The translations under genes were made by a program, and so were the position numbers. A stretch of 17,993 bases of DNA, taken from JAAYXU01 sp050942555 (GTDB lineage Bacteria > Bacillota > Clostridia > Christensenellales > UMGS416). This document shows positions 5,873 through 13,594 of this stretch, one piece after another. Numbering within the stretch: position 1 is the stretch's first letter; the number at the start of each line of letters is the position of its first letter. Where the stretch lies: NCBI GenBank assembly GCA_050942555.1, contig JBMNNN010000023.1, positions 1 through 17,993 of the forward strand, written 5' to 3'. The notes beneath the pieces are model-generated. The model was not told the origin of the DNA and made no database searches. It saw only the letters and a list, made by a program, of their open reading frames with translations.

Positions 5873-7042
5873 ATGCGTTACAGATTCCGGCTCACAACGT
5901 TTTTCATCGTGACATTCCTCTACTGGAGCGCCGTATACACCTGCATGCCCGTTCTGACCCCGCATGCCGAGAGCCTGAACGCCTCGCTGCAGATGGTCGG
6001 GCTCATCGGCGGCGCGTACGGACTCATGCAGCTCCTGCTGCGTCTTCCGCTTGGCATACTGTCGGACAAGCTCGGACGCAGGCGGATATTCATAACGATC
6101 GGCGTTCTCTTTGGCACGCTCAGCGCGCTGACGCTGCTGCTTGGCAAGTCGCCGGGCTGGGTGCTGCTGGCGCGGGTGCTGGCCGGCATATCCGCCTGCG
6201 CCTATGTGCAGCTCACGGTGCTGTATGCCAGCTATTTTACGAGCGGCGCGACCTCGCGCTCGATATCGATGGTATCGGCGGCTTCCTCTGCCAGCCAGGT
6301 GCTGGCAATGATGGCGGGCGGCGCGCTGGCCGACCGGTACGGCGTGGACGGAACCTTCGCCGCGGGAGTCGCTGTGGGACTTTTGGGCATCGTGTTTTCG
6401 TTCTTCCTCTATGAGCCCGCGATCAAAAGACAGCCTCTTTCCTTTCCCGATGTGGTGCGGGTCGCCCGCACGCCGGGGCTTATCGCCGTATCGCTCCTCT
6501 CGGTGCTGACGCAGGCTATCTTGTTCGGCAAGGTATTCAGCTTTACCCCGGTGGCAGCCAGCGCGATGAACGCGACCGGATGGCAGCTTGGCATCGTATC
6601 GACGCTCGCGTCCATATGCAGCTTCCTATCGGCGATGTTGGCGGGGGCGGGCCTTGTCAGCCGTCTGGGCGAGCGCCGGCTCATACTGTGCGGCTTTGCG
6701 CTGCACTTTATCGGCAGCGCGATGATGCCGTTCTCGGGGAACATATGGCTGGTGCTGCTCAGCCAGGCGATATCGGGGAGCGGCCAGGGCTTCGTGCTCC
6801 CGCTGCTCATGAGTCTGGCTGTCGACACGGTGGCGCAGGAGCGGCGGGCCACGGCGATGGGCTTTTTCCAGGCGATCTACGGGCTGGGCATGTTCCTCGG
6901 GCCCTGGCTGGGCGGTATCATCAGCGACCACTTTACGCTCAATATCGGCTTTTTCTTCATGGCGGCGCTGGCCGCCGCGGGATTCGTGCTGACGCTGGTG
7001 TACCGCAGGCAGCCCGCGCGCGCAGCCTCGGGAGGGAACTGA
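5873..7042 (+). CDS. Major facilitator superfamily transporter, 12 helices
   Basis: A 389-residue MFS permease, most likely a drug or metabolite exporter. Twelve hydrophobic segments are evident in two halves. The MFS motif A (G-x-L-x-D-x-x-G-R-R) is clear at residues 61-71, between helices 2 and 3. A short central loop near residues 180-195 (EPAIKRQPLSFPDV) separates the halves. AGAGGT with five bases before the ATG at 5873 supports the start. It is a single-gene unit: extended -10 promoter and paired repeats upstream, terminator downstream. No neighbouring regulator gene reveals the substrate. The paired repeats suggest induction by an unseen repressor, which would fit an efflux pump, but that is inference. 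Confidence 0.9.
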   Translation: MRYRFRLTTFFIVTFLYWSAVYTCMPVLTPHAESLNASLQMVGLIGGAYGLMQLLLRLPLGILSDKLGRRRIFITIGVLFGTLSALTLLLGKSPGWVLLARVLAGISACAYVQLTVLYASYFTSGATSRSISMVSAASSASQVLAMMAGGALADRYGVDGTFAAGVAVGLLGIVFSFFLYEPAIKRQPLSFPDVVRVARTPGLIAVSLLSVLTQAILFGKVFSFTPVAASAMNATGWQLGIVSTLASICSFLSAMLAGAGLVSRLGERRLILCGFALHFIGSAMMPFSGNIWLVLLSQAISGSGQGFVLPLLMSLAVDTVAQERRATAMGFFQAIYGLGMFLGPWLGGIISDHFTLNIGFFFMAALAAAGFVLTLVYRRQPARAASGGN

Positions 7043-7056
7043 CAGGCAGGATAACA

Positions 7057-7086
7057 GGGAGCCGCAGCGATGCGGCTCTCCTTTTC
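7057..7086 (+). terminator. Rho-independent terminator of the MFS gene
   Basis: An 8-bp perfect stem GAGCCGCA/TGCGGCTC (7059-7066, 7071-7078) with a GCGA tetraloop, then TCCTTTTCTT. It lies 16 bases after the MFS stop codon. Confidence 0.85.
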
Positions 7087-7092
7087 TTCGTC

Positions 7093-7189
7093 CTATCTGT
7101 GTTGATCCACCAGTATCGGATTGCCGTCCGGATCCTCGATCAGACCTCGCTATGTCCTTCACATTGAGGCTTACGCAAAACACCCCAAT
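7093..7189 (-). pseudogene. Remnant of a VOC (glyoxalase/bleomycin-resistance) family gene
   Basis: Two ends of a VOC-family protein are joined. The 5' part encodes VFCVSLNVKDIARS, the typical first strand and helix (SLNVKDIxRS). Directly after it, in another frame, comes GLIEDPDGNPILVDQH and a TAG stop (7095-7093), the typical C-terminus of a short VOC protein. The roughly 80 to 90 codons between them are missing and the junction changes frame, so no complete protein is made. A good ribosome-binding site AAGGGGAT (7204-7197) lies seven bases before an ATT at 7189-7187, where the original ATG may have been. The gene sat directly after sdaAA, likely as the last gene of that operon. Confidence 0.75.
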
Positions 7190-7207
7190 ACTGGCAATCC
7201 CCTTTTT

Positions 7208-8119
7208 TCAATTGGCGCGTTGGCTGTTCGCTTCGTCGCCTCCCGCGCGCCGGGTAGCCAGCCGCTCATGTATTTTTCTTCCGGTGGGCGTCGCAGCAAG
7301 TCCCCCTTCCCCCGTTTCGCGCAGCGCCGGGGGCAGCGACGCGCCCACCCGGCCCATCGCGTCTATCACCTCGTCGGCGGGAACGGGATACGCAATCCCG
7401 CCAAGCGCCATCTCGGCGGCGGCGACCGCGCCCACCGCGCCGATCACGTTGCGGGTCGCGCAGGGCGCCTCCACCCGTCCCGCCACCGGATCGCATATAA
7501 GCCCCATCAGGTTCGACAGCGCGATCGCGCAGGCGTGTTCGCTCATCTCCGGCGTGCCGCCCATCATCTCGACAAGCGCGGCCGCCGCCATCGCGGAGGC
7601 GCTGCCCACCTCGGCCTGGCAGCCGCCCTCCGCGCCCGATAGCGTCGCACGCGACGCGATGATAACCCCCACGCCGCCCGCCGTCAGCAGGGCATGAACC
7701 GCGGCCTCCTCGGGAAGGCGCAGGTGCTCGCATGCCGACAGTATCACCGACGGCAGCACGCCGCACGAACCGGCAGTAGGCGCAGCGACGATACGGCCCA
7801 TGCAGGCGTTCATCTCGGCCATCATCAGCGCGCGGCTCATGACGTCCGACAGGAAGGGCCCCGAGAGGGTTCTGCCCGCCGCGGCCGCGCCGCGCAGCCG
7901 GGCGGCCGCGCCGCCCGACAGACCGCTTTCAGAGCGCGCGGCGGGATCATATTGGGACAGCGCTTCACGCATGACGTGCAGCACGCGGGCCATGCGCCCG
8001 AGCGTCTCGTCCGGCGACTGCCCGCTGTCCGCCGATTGATCGGCCAGGGCCACCTCCCAAAGCCGACGGCCGGTCTTCCGGGCTTCGGCGACAAACGCCG
8101 CGAACGAATCGATCTTCAT
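7208..8119 (-). CDS. sdaAA: L-serine dehydratase, iron-sulfur-dependent, alpha subunit
   Basis: The catalytic subunit of the two-subunit [4Fe-4S] enzyme that deaminates L-serine to pyruvate and ammonia in the cytoplasm. The 303-residue protein has the family's signatures: APTAGSCGVLP (about 113-123), GAEGGCQAEVGSASAMAAAALVEMMGG (about 162-188) and SNLMGLICDPVAGRVEAPC (about 202-220), which carry the conserved cysteines expected to hold the cluster. The ATG at 8119 overlaps the stop of sdaAB by four bases (ATGA) and has an excellent AAGGAGGA site (8129-8122), so the two subunits are translationally coupled. The cluster is oxygen-sensitive, in keeping with an anaerobe. The C-terminal 10-15 residues are poorly conserved. 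Confidence 0.96.
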   Translation of the reverse strand: MKIDSFAAFVAEARKTGRRLWEVALADQSADSGQSPDETLGRMARVLHVMREALSQYDPAARSESGLSGGAAARLRGAAAAGRTLSGPFLSDVMSRALMMAEMNACMGRIVAAPTAGSCGVLPSVILSACEHLRLPEEAAVHALLTAGGVGVIIASRATLSGAEGGCQAEVGSASAMAAAALVEMMGGTPEMSEHACAIALSNLMGLICDPVAGRVEAPCATRNVIGAVGAVAAAEMALGGIAYPVPADEVIDAMGRVGASLPPALRETGEGGLAATPTGRKIHERLATRRAGGDEANSQRAN

Positions 8120-8787
8120 ATGTCCTCCTTTAGCGGCTCGATATAGCGCGGATCGTATATTCCGGGCTGAGCGGCCAGCGCGTCAAGCAGCGGCGGCGGC
8201 ACGGGCTCGTCAGTCTCGATGACCATGATCGCCTTCCCGCCCCGCTGTCTGCGGTGAACCGTCATGCCCGCGATGTTGAGGCCCGACTCGGCCAGCAAAC
8301 GGGTCACGCGCGCGACGCAGCCCGGCTCGTCCTGATGGGGTATGAGCAGCGTGGGCTGCCCGCAGCTAAAATTCACGTCCAGATCGTCAATCCGCCGCAC
8401 CGCAATGCGGCCGGCGCCCACCGATGCAGCCAGCACACTGACCGAGCGGCCGCTCCTGCCCGTCACCCGGATGAAAACAGAGTTCGGATGTGCGCGCGGT
8501 ATGTCCGACTGCGAGAAATGCAGCGCCAGGCCCCGCTTCGCCGCTATCGCCAGGCTGTCGCGGATGCGCAAATCATCGGGCTGCATGCCCAGGAGACCGG
8601 CCGCCAGCGCCCGGTCGGTGCCATGGCCCGCTCCCGTGTCGGCGAACGATCCCGACAGCGCGATATCGGCCCTGACAGGCTCGTCGCACAGAATTCTGCG
8701 CACCGCCAGCCCTATCCGCACCGCTCCCGCCGTATGGGAGCTTGAGGGCCCCACCATGACCGGCCCGATAATATCAAAAAGATCCAT
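8116..8787 (-). CDS. sdaAB: L-serine dehydratase, iron-sulfur-dependent, beta subunit
   Basis: The partner subunit of SdaAA. The 223-residue protein opens with the family's IIGPVMVGPSSSHTAGAVRIG and carries the serine dehydratase beta domain to about residue 145. A C-terminal ACT domain follows (about 146-223: IPHQDEPGCVARVTRLLAESGLNIAGM), a fold that often binds amino acids and may sense serine. The ATG at 8787 has GGAGG eight bases upstream. It is the first gene of the unit sdaAB-sdaAA. A -10-like TATAAT lies only 21 bases before the start codon. spoIIP is transcribed divergently. Confidence 0.95.
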   Translation of the reverse strand: MDLFDIIGPVMVGPSSSHTAGAVRIGLAVRRILCDEPVRADIALSGSFADTGAGHGTDRALAAGLLGMQPDDLRIRDSLAIAAKRGLALHFSQSDIPRAHPNSVFIRVTGRSGRSVSVLAASVGAGRIAVRRIDDLDVNFSCGQPTLLIPHQDEPGCVARVTRLLAESGLNIAGMTVHRRQRGGKAIMVIETDEPVPPPLLDALAAQPGIYDPRYIEPLKEDI

Positions 8788-8807
8788 CGCAGTCGCCTCC
8801 TGCGCTC

Positions 8808-8813
8808 ATTATA
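8808..8813 (-). promoter_or_regulatory. -10 box of the sdaAB-sdaAA promoter
   Basis: A perfect TATAAT at 8813-8808 on the minus strand, with only a weak -35 candidate (TTTCGC) 17 bases upstream. Transcription would start near 8801, leaving a leader of about 14 bases that contains the ribosome-binding site. Confidence 0.45.
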
Positions 8814-8873
8814 AGGCATTCCGTACGCTTGCGAAAGGCCCGGGTCGGATCGGGGCAGCAATCCTGATATATA

Positions 8874-8937
8874 TATAGGTTATAGAAAGCTACACGAAAC
8901 CGGTGAAAACCGGCTCAAACGCATGCGCTATCCTATA
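8874..8937 (+). other. Possible structured RNA element upstream of spoIIP
   Basis: A closing stem pairs TATAGG (8874-8879) with CCTATA (8932-8937) and, after a TT bulge (8880-8881), ATAG (8882-8885) with CTAT (8928-8931). Inside is a perfect hairpin CCGGT-GAAA-ACCGG (8900-8913) capped by a GNRA-type tetraloop, and a CGCATGCG palindrome (8920-8927). It does not match any riboswitch consensus I can recall. Strand is uncertain, since the base-paired form exists on either. Confidence 0.35.
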
Positions 8938-8951
8938 CAACGAACATGAAT

Positions 8952-8979
8952 GAATATAATAAAAAAAAGCACATACCCC
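8952..8979 (+). promoter_or_regulatory. Weak sigma-E-like promoter for spoIIP
   Basis: GAATATA (8952-8958) resembles the sigma-E -35 (kmATATT) and CATACCCC (8972-8979) begins like the sigma-E -10 (CATACA-T), with 13 bases between them. spoIIP has a sigma-E promoter in Bacillus. A TATAAT at 8955-8960 in the same A-rich tract has no -35. Confidence 0.3.
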
Positions 8980-9005
8980 GCCCTATCCGCGAATAGATAT
9001 TAATG

Positions 9006-9028
9006 GGAGCCGCCCACTGCACGGCTCC
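9006..9028 (+). promoter_or_regulatory. Hairpin just upstream of the spoIIP ribosome-binding site
   Basis: GGAGCCG (9006-9012) and CGGCTCC (9022-9028) form a perfect 7-bp stem with a 9-base loop, ending three bases before the spoIIP ribosome-binding site (9032-9036). It could affect translation or mRNA stability. No T-run follows, so it is not a terminator. Confidence 0.4.
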
Positions 9029-9042
9029 GGCGGAGGCACACG

Positions 9043-10125
9043 ATGTTTTATATGCGCGCGGAACTGAGACGTTTCTGCTTCCGGGCTGTCGTCTGTACCA
9101 TGACTGTGCTGCTGGTGGGCCTTTGGGCGCACCTCTGGGCCCGGTATATCCTTTCCCTGGAGGCGAGCGCGCGCAGCCAGGCCCCTCCCGCGGCCGAAGC
9201 CGTCTCCCGCGGCGTCCGGCGCATCGAGGCGCGAGCGACCGCCGAAGAAGAGTCGGGGGCGTCGCTGCCGGGATTTTTCCGGTGGCTCATCGGATACGAC
9301 CCCTCCGATCCGATATCGGTGGTCGCCTATACGATACCGGCCGCTGTCGAAATCGCGCGCATCGAGATAAAGGAAGCGACCGCGACGACCGGAGAGAACG
9401 GGGATAAGGAAGTGATCCCCAGGCCGACCATCTCGCCGGGAGGCATGCCGTCCATCGAAATAAGCGGGCAGGGGCCGCAGGTACTCATATACCACACGCA
9501 TACCCAGGAATCCTATCGCAAGACCGAGGAGCAGGTCTACGCGGAGCTGCCCAATGTACGCACCACCAACCAGCAATACAATATCGTGCGCGTGGGCAGG
9601 GAGCTGGCCGATATGCTGACCCGGCGGTATGGGATCGTGACGCTCCACGACACGACCGACCACGAGCCGCCCACGACAGGCACGGCCTACATCCGCTCCT
9701 GCGCGACTGTGGAGCGCTATCTTGACCAGTACGATAGCCTGAAAATACTGATCGACATGCACCGGGACGACTATAACGCGCGATCGTGGACTCCCTCGAC
9801 CGTGACGATCGACGGGCAGGAGGTCTCCCGCATCATGGTCATCATAGGCACCGGAGAGGGCAGCACCGGGAACGGATACGCCGTGCGCCCCGACTGGAAG
9901 CGGAACCTCGTCGTCGCCCAGAGCCTGGTGGACGCGCTCAACGATATCTGCCCCGGTCTGGCGCTGCCCGTCAACATAAAGACCGGGCGCTACAACCAGC
10001 ATCTGTCTACCGGCGCGATCCTCATCGAGATGGGGCATATCGAGAACACGCTGGATCAGGCGCTCCTGTCCGCGCGGTATCTGGCGCAGGCGCTGGCTCA
10101 AATCATGGGGAAAGAATTGGACTAG
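9043..10125 (+). CDS. spoIIP: Stage II sporulation protein P, engulfment amidase/endopeptidase
   Basis: SpoIIP is a mother-cell membrane enzyme that removes stem peptides and cuts cross-links at the septum, producing the substrate for SpoIID. The 360-residue protein has one membrane helix (about 13-36), a variable linker, and the SpoIIP domain from about residue 140. Seen motifs: VLIYHTHTQESY (147-158; H151, H153, E156), ILIDMHRD (235-242) and, near the C-terminus, NQHLSTGAILIEMG followed by NTLDQA. These contain the conserved metal and catalytic residues. The ATG at 9043 has GGAGG six bases upstream. It is a single gene, divergent from sdaAB and convergent with the beta-propeller gene. It is not next to gpr, unlike in Bacillus. 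Confidence 0.96.
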   Translation: MFYMRAELRRFCFRAVVCTMTVLLVGLWAHLWARYILSLEASARSQAPPAAEAVSRGVRRIEARATAEEESGASLPGFFRWLIGYDPSDPISVVAYTIPAAVEIARIEIKEATATTGENGDKEVIPRPTISPGGMPSIEISGQGPQVLIYHTHTQESYRKTEEQVYAELPNVRTTNQQYNIVRVGRELADMLTRRYGIVTLHDTTDHEPPTTGTAYIRSCATVERYLDQYDSLKILIDMHRDDYNARSWTPSTVTIDGQEVSRIMVIIGTGEGSTGNGYAVRPDWKRNLVVAQSLVDALNDICPGLALPVNIKTGRYNQHLSTGAILIEMGHIENTLDQALLSARYLAQALAQIMGKELD

Positions 10126-10130
10126 GGAAC

Positions 10131-10168
10131 AGCGAACGAAAAACCGGGACGGCTGTGCCGCCCCGGTT
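10131..10168 (-). terminator. Rho-independent terminator between convergent genes
   Basis: A 12-bp stem, AACCGGGACGGC (10142-10153) with GCCGCCCCGGTT (10157-10168) and a TGT loop. The single mismatch on the plus strand (A/C) becomes a G-U pair on the minus strand, where TTT then CGTT follows the stem. It therefore best serves the minus-strand beta-propeller gene and may also stop spoIIP transcription. Confidence 0.8.
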
Positions 10169-10182
10169 CGGCTCAAGAGCGA

Positions 10183-11352
10183 TCAGGCACCCGGAAGATC
10201 CGCGACGCTCACGGCATAGACTCCCCGGAATCCCTCGTGAACCGAGTCGAACGTCAGCCATGCGCCGTCATGGCTCCACCGGGGATGCAGATCGCAGCGT
10301 ATGTCTGCCGGGTCGGGGTTGTGCCCATGGAGCCGCGCAAGCTCGAAACCCGTCCCGCTCACGGTATCGTAGACCAGCAGCCTGCGCTTGCCCTCCGCGT
10401 CGGGATAGCTGTCGTAGCTGAGCCATTTCCCGCCGGGCGCGGTGCGCATGTGCCCATCGAACGCAAAGTACCCGGGATCCCACGCCTCAGCCCGCCGCGT
10501 ACCGTCATGGAGCGTGTACATGTCGTTTTGTCCGGCGACCCGGCAGTGGAAAAGCAGGCGATCCGTGTCCTGCCACCAGTAGTGAGAAGCATATGTATCG
10601 TCGAGGATGACGAAGGGCTCCCCCGCCCCGCCGCAGTCGGCGGTCAGCACGAGCGTGCGCCACGGGCGCTTTTCCATGTTTCGCAGCAGCATCACATAGC
10701 GGCGTCCGCCGGGCGCGACGGTGATGTGATTGATGCACAGCTTTTCCCCGGCCACGAAGTAATCACCCGCCAGCTTTTGAAGCGTCGCCAGCGTCACCAG
10801 CAGGGTTTCGCGCCCGGTGCCCATATCCACGCGCCATACGCCGTCGGTCCGGGGCGCGGCCTCGCTCCCGTAGGGGTCGGGGATGCCCGCATACCCGTAG
10901 CCCGGCCGGAAATCATATAGCCGCGCCATATTGACCGACAGGAAAAAGGTGCCGTCGGGCGACAGCGCGGAAACAGGCCTTCCGTATTCGCGCGCCGCGC
11001 CGGTTCTCAGGTTGCGCATCCGTGCACCGTACCCGTCTTTATGCTCGACATTGTACAGCACGGTATCGGGAAGGCCCGGCACGAACTGCATCATCGCTCC
11101 CTGCTGGAAGCACCAAGCTGCCGTATCGTCAAACGGCGTAAATTCCCCGCCCGTCAGCGGCAGCGTGCCCAGCTGCGCCCGGTCGCCCGCCCGGTGCAGC
11201 CTGTCTATGAACGGAAGCCTGTGGCACAGGTGCATGTTCCCGCTGGTCGCGAAGAGATCGTAATACCCGAAGAAATACTGCCCGCCGCCGGGCGACAGCC
11301 GGTGCAGGGGAACCGGATTTTTCCGCCATGCGTCCTTACAACGTTCTCCCAT
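10183..11352 (-). CDS. TolB-like beta-propeller protein, function unknown
   Basis: I do not recognise a named family with certainty. The 389-residue protein has no signal peptide or membrane helix, so it is probably cytoplasmic. It shows repeated TolB/WD40-like blade endings: SALSPDGTFFLSVNM, ITVAPGGRRYVMLLR, TAPGGKWLSYDSYPD, and LHPRWSHDGAWLTFDSVHEG. Several histidines precede these turns (NHI, SHYWW, DGHM, DLHPRW), as in propeller enzymes that bind a metal at the central pore, such as oligogalacturonate lyases (PL22). The ATG at 11352 is chosen because AGGCGG lies six bases before it; a TTG at 11358 would overlap rhaB by four bases. It follows rhaB by two bases, so the two are surely co-transcribed. 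A role in processing a rhamnose-containing glycan is an inference from this pairing. Confidence 0.7.
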   Translation of the reverse strand: MGERCKDAWRKNPVPLHRLSPGGGQYFFGYYDLFATSGNMHLCHRLPFIDRLHRAGDRAQLGTLPLTGGEFTPFDDTAAWCFQQGAMMQFVPGLPDTVLYNVEHKDGYGARMRNLRTGAAREYGRPVSALSPDGTFFLSVNMARLYDFRPGYGYAGIPDPYGSEAAPRTDGVWRVDMGTGRETLLVTLATLQKLAGDYFVAGEKLCINHITVAPGGRRYVMLLRNMEKRPWRTLVLTADCGGAGEPFVILDDTYASHYWWQDTDRLLFHCRVAGQNDMYTLHDGTRRAEAWDPGYFAFDGHMRTAPGGKWLSYDSYPDAEGKRRLLVYDTVSGTGFELARLHGHNPDPADIRCDLHPRWSHDGAWLTFDSVHEGFRGVYAVSVADLPGA

Positions 11353-11354
11353 GG

Positions 11355-12827
11355 TCAACCGCCTAGCTCAAGAAACCGCTCGTAGGCCGCGTCCCAGGCC
11401 GACTGATCCTGGGGCTGGTACGTCTCGGGCGCGAACGAGCGGCGCACCGCCTCGCGGATCTCGGTGAGTCCCGTAAGCACGCCGTCCGCCGCTGCCTGCA
11501 TTAAAATATTGCCGATCGCCGTAGCCTCGACAGGGCCCGCGATGACAGGCCGGCCTATCGCGTTGGCAGACAGCTGGCACAGGAGCCTGTTCTGTATGCC
11601 GCCGCCTACGATATGCAGCCGGTCCAGCGACTGGCCGCTCAGCCGCTCCAGCCGCTCCATGCACCACCTGTAGCGCAGCGCAAGGCTTTCCAGAACGCAG
11701 CGGACGACCTCGCCGCGGGTTTCGGGCACGCTCTGCCGGGTTTCGCGGCAGTATTCCCGCACCTTGTCGGGCATGTCGCCGGGCGCGAAAAAGCGGTCGT
11801 CATCGGGGTTTATGAGCGCCTTGAACGGCTGCGCCTCCGCCGCCTGCTGCGTCAGCGCATCGAAGGAAACCTTTTCGCCCTGCCTGCTCCATTCCCGGCG
11901 GCACTCCTGAATGATCCACAGCCCCATGATGTTTCGCAGTATGCGGTATTTGCCGAACGCGCCGCCCTCGTTGGTAAAGTTCCATTCAAGCGAATCGTCG
12001 CTGACAACCGGATTGTCGCTTTCGATGCCCATCAGCGACCAGGTGCCGCTGCTTAGGTACGCGTGCCTGCTGCCCTCCGCGGGTACCGCGACAACCGCCG
12101 AAGCCGTATCGTGCCCGGCGACCGCGTAGACCGGCGCGTCTCCCACCAGCGTTTCCTCCGCGATGGATTGCAGTAGCGGGCCCCGGAGCGTTCCCGGCTG
12201 CTCGATCGGCGCGAAGAGGCTCTCCGGAATACCCAGCGCCTTCAGGATCGGCGCGGACATGGCCCGGCCTTCTACGTCCAGCAGCTGCGACGTCGACGCG
12301 ATCGTATACTCGGTACCCTTTTGGCCGGTCAGCATCCAGGCCAGGAGATCCGGCATGAAAAGCAGCGTGCTCGCGTTGGCAAGGGATACCGATCCCCGCT
12401 CCTTCATGCCGGCAAGCTGGTAGAGCGTATTGAATTTCATAAACGCGATGCCTGTCGTGCGGTATATCTCCCGGCGGCTTATCCGCGCGAATACCTTTTC
12501 CATCATGCCGTCGGTCTGATCGTCCCGGTAATGGATCGGGTTGCCGATGAGCTCGTCGTTGCGATCCAGCAGGCCGAAATCCACGCCCCATGTGTCGATG
12601 CCCACGCCCGAAAGCGGGCCCGCATCAAGCCTGGCATATGCCCTCAGACCGTTCTTGATCTCGTTAAATATGCCCGGCGTATTCCAGTACAGATGCGCGC
12701 CTATCTTTACGGGCACATTTTCGAAGCGGTGCAGCTCCCTGAGCGACAGCTTCCCGTCATTGAGCGTGCCCAGCATCGCCCGGCCGCTGCTCGCGCCCAG
12801 ATCAAAAGCCAGATAATTTTTCGCCAT
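11355..12827 (-). CDS. rhaB: Rhamnulokinase
   Basis: A FGGY-family sugar kinase that phosphorylates L-rhamnulose to L-rhamnulose 1-phosphate in the cytoplasm. The 490-residue length is typical. Family features: AFDLGASSGRAMLG at the N-terminus (ATP-phosphate-binding turn), GIDTWGVDFGLLD, IHYRDDQT, MKFNTLYQL, AVAGHDTASAVVAVP, the SSGTWSLMGIE segment, and IVGGGIQNRLLCQLSANAIGRPV near the C-terminus. GDAPVYAVAGHDT and the rhamnulokinase-type N-terminus separate it from xylulokinases and glycerol kinases. The start at 12827 has GGGAGG eleven bases upstream. The isomerase and aldolase of the rhamnose pathway (rhaA, rhaD) are not in the window. It lies 40 bases after cwlD with no terminator between, which is an unusual neighbour for this gene. 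Confidence 0.93.
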   Translation of the reverse strand: MAKNYLAFDLGASSGRAMLGTLNDGKLSLRELHRFENVPVKIGAHLYWNTPGIFNEIKNGLRAYARLDAGPLSGVGIDTWGVDFGLLDRNDELIGNPIHYRDDQTDGMMEKVFARISRREIYRTTGIAFMKFNTLYQLAGMKERGSVSLANASTLLFMPDLLAWMLTGQKGTEYTIASTSQLLDVEGRAMSAPILKALGIPESLFAPIEQPGTLRGPLLQSIAEETLVGDAPVYAVAGHDTASAVVAVPAEGSRHAYLSSGTWSLMGIESDNPVVSDDSLEWNFTNEGGAFGKYRILRNIMGLWIIQECRREWSRQGEKVSFDALTQQAAEAQPFKALINPDDDRFFAPGDMPDKVREYCRETRQSVPETRGEVVRCVLESLALRYRWCMERLERLSGQSLDRLHIVGGGIQNRLLCQLSANAIGRPVIAGPVEATAIGNILMQAAADGVLTGLTEIREAVRRSFAPETYQPQDQSAWDAAYERFLELGG

Positions 12828-12867
12828 CTTTGGTATTGCCTCCCGTCTGTCGTTGCTCTTTTATTCA

Positions 12868-13563
12868 CTAGTTCGACGCGTCGGGCTGATTTCCTTCCAG
12901 CCAGTCCAACAGACCCGCCAGTATGAGGTCGGCCAGCTGCTGCTGAAAGGATTCTGTCTGCAGCCGCATCTCATCCCGCTCGTTGGAGAGAAACCCGCAC
13001 TCGACCAGTATCGAGGGCGCCGAACTTGCTTTCAGTATGAAATAACTGCTGCTGGACAGCGCCTCCCGGTCGCTGTCCTCTATATGGGCGTTGAACTGTT
13101 TCTGCACAGACTCGGCCAGAAGCTTTCCCTGCTCGCTGCCCCGGTGGTAGAACACCTGCGGGCCGCCGTACCGCCCGTCCGGAAATTTGTTCATGTGAAT
13201 GCTGATGACGACGCCGGGCTGTGCGCTCTCGATGATGGCGGCGCGCTGGCGCATGTCCTGGGTTTTCCTGGATAGTCCGCTGTGCGGGTCATACTGTATC
13301 TCGTCGCTCTCCCGGGTCATCACGACCGTAAATCCGGCGTTCTCGAGAGCCAGCTCCAGTTTTTTTGCAACCTGCAGGTTGAGCTTATCCTCGGGTACGC
13401 CGGTTCTCGTTCCCGATGTGCCATGGTCATAGCCTCCGTGTCCGGCGTCGATCACCACCGTGAAGTTCCGGTCGCCCACAGCCGGCTCGGCCCGGGCGCA
13501 GCCGCTCAAAAGCGCCAGCGCCGCCGCGATCCATCCGGCAACCCGCATCATGCGTCCCGCCAT
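12868..13563 (-). CDS. cwlD: N-acetylmuramoyl-L-alanine amidase CwlD, spore cortex type
   Basis: A zinc amidase (amidase_3) that removes stem peptides from cortex peptidoglycan so that muramic-delta-lactam can be made, the mark read by germination enzymes. With the start at 13563 the protein has 231 residues, close to Bacillus CwlD. It has a signal peptide with lipobox LSGC (C22). Zinc and catalytic residues: H42 in VIDAGHGG, E59 in PEDKLN, H123 in SIHMN, E188 in ILVECGFLSN. The ATG at 13563 is preferred over the upstream one at 13584 because GGGAGGGG lies six bases before it and the sigma-E-like promoter would start transcription near 13588, leaving almost no leader for the upstream ATG. Other spore amidases are possible, but size and promoter favour CwlD. 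Confidence 0.87.
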   Translation of the reverse strand: MAGRMMRVAGWIAAALALLSGCARAEPAVGDRNFTVVIDAGHGGYDHGTSGTRTGVPEDKLNLQVAKKLELALENAGFTVVMTRESDEIQYDPHSGLSRKTQDMRQRAAIIESAQPGVVISIHMNKFPDGRYGGPQVFYHRGSEQGKLLAESVQKQFNAHIEDSDREALSSSSYFILKASSAPSILVECGFLSNERDEMRLQTESFQQQLADLILAGLLDWLEGNQPDASN

Positions 13564-13594
13564 CGGCGATCCCCTCCCCCTCATGCTCTTTCTA

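Noticed and set aside
8955..8960. TATAAT as a sigma-A -10 for spoIIP
   Set aside because: It lies in a run of A and T residues and the hexamer 17 bases upstream (CCTATA) is not a -35.
8983..10176. 397-codon open frame on the minus strand opposite spoIIP
   Set aside because: It is the antisense shadow of a gene with clear SpoIIP motifs. Its product is rich in Arg, Gly, His and Asp with no recognisable domain, and it runs through the terminator at 10131-10168.
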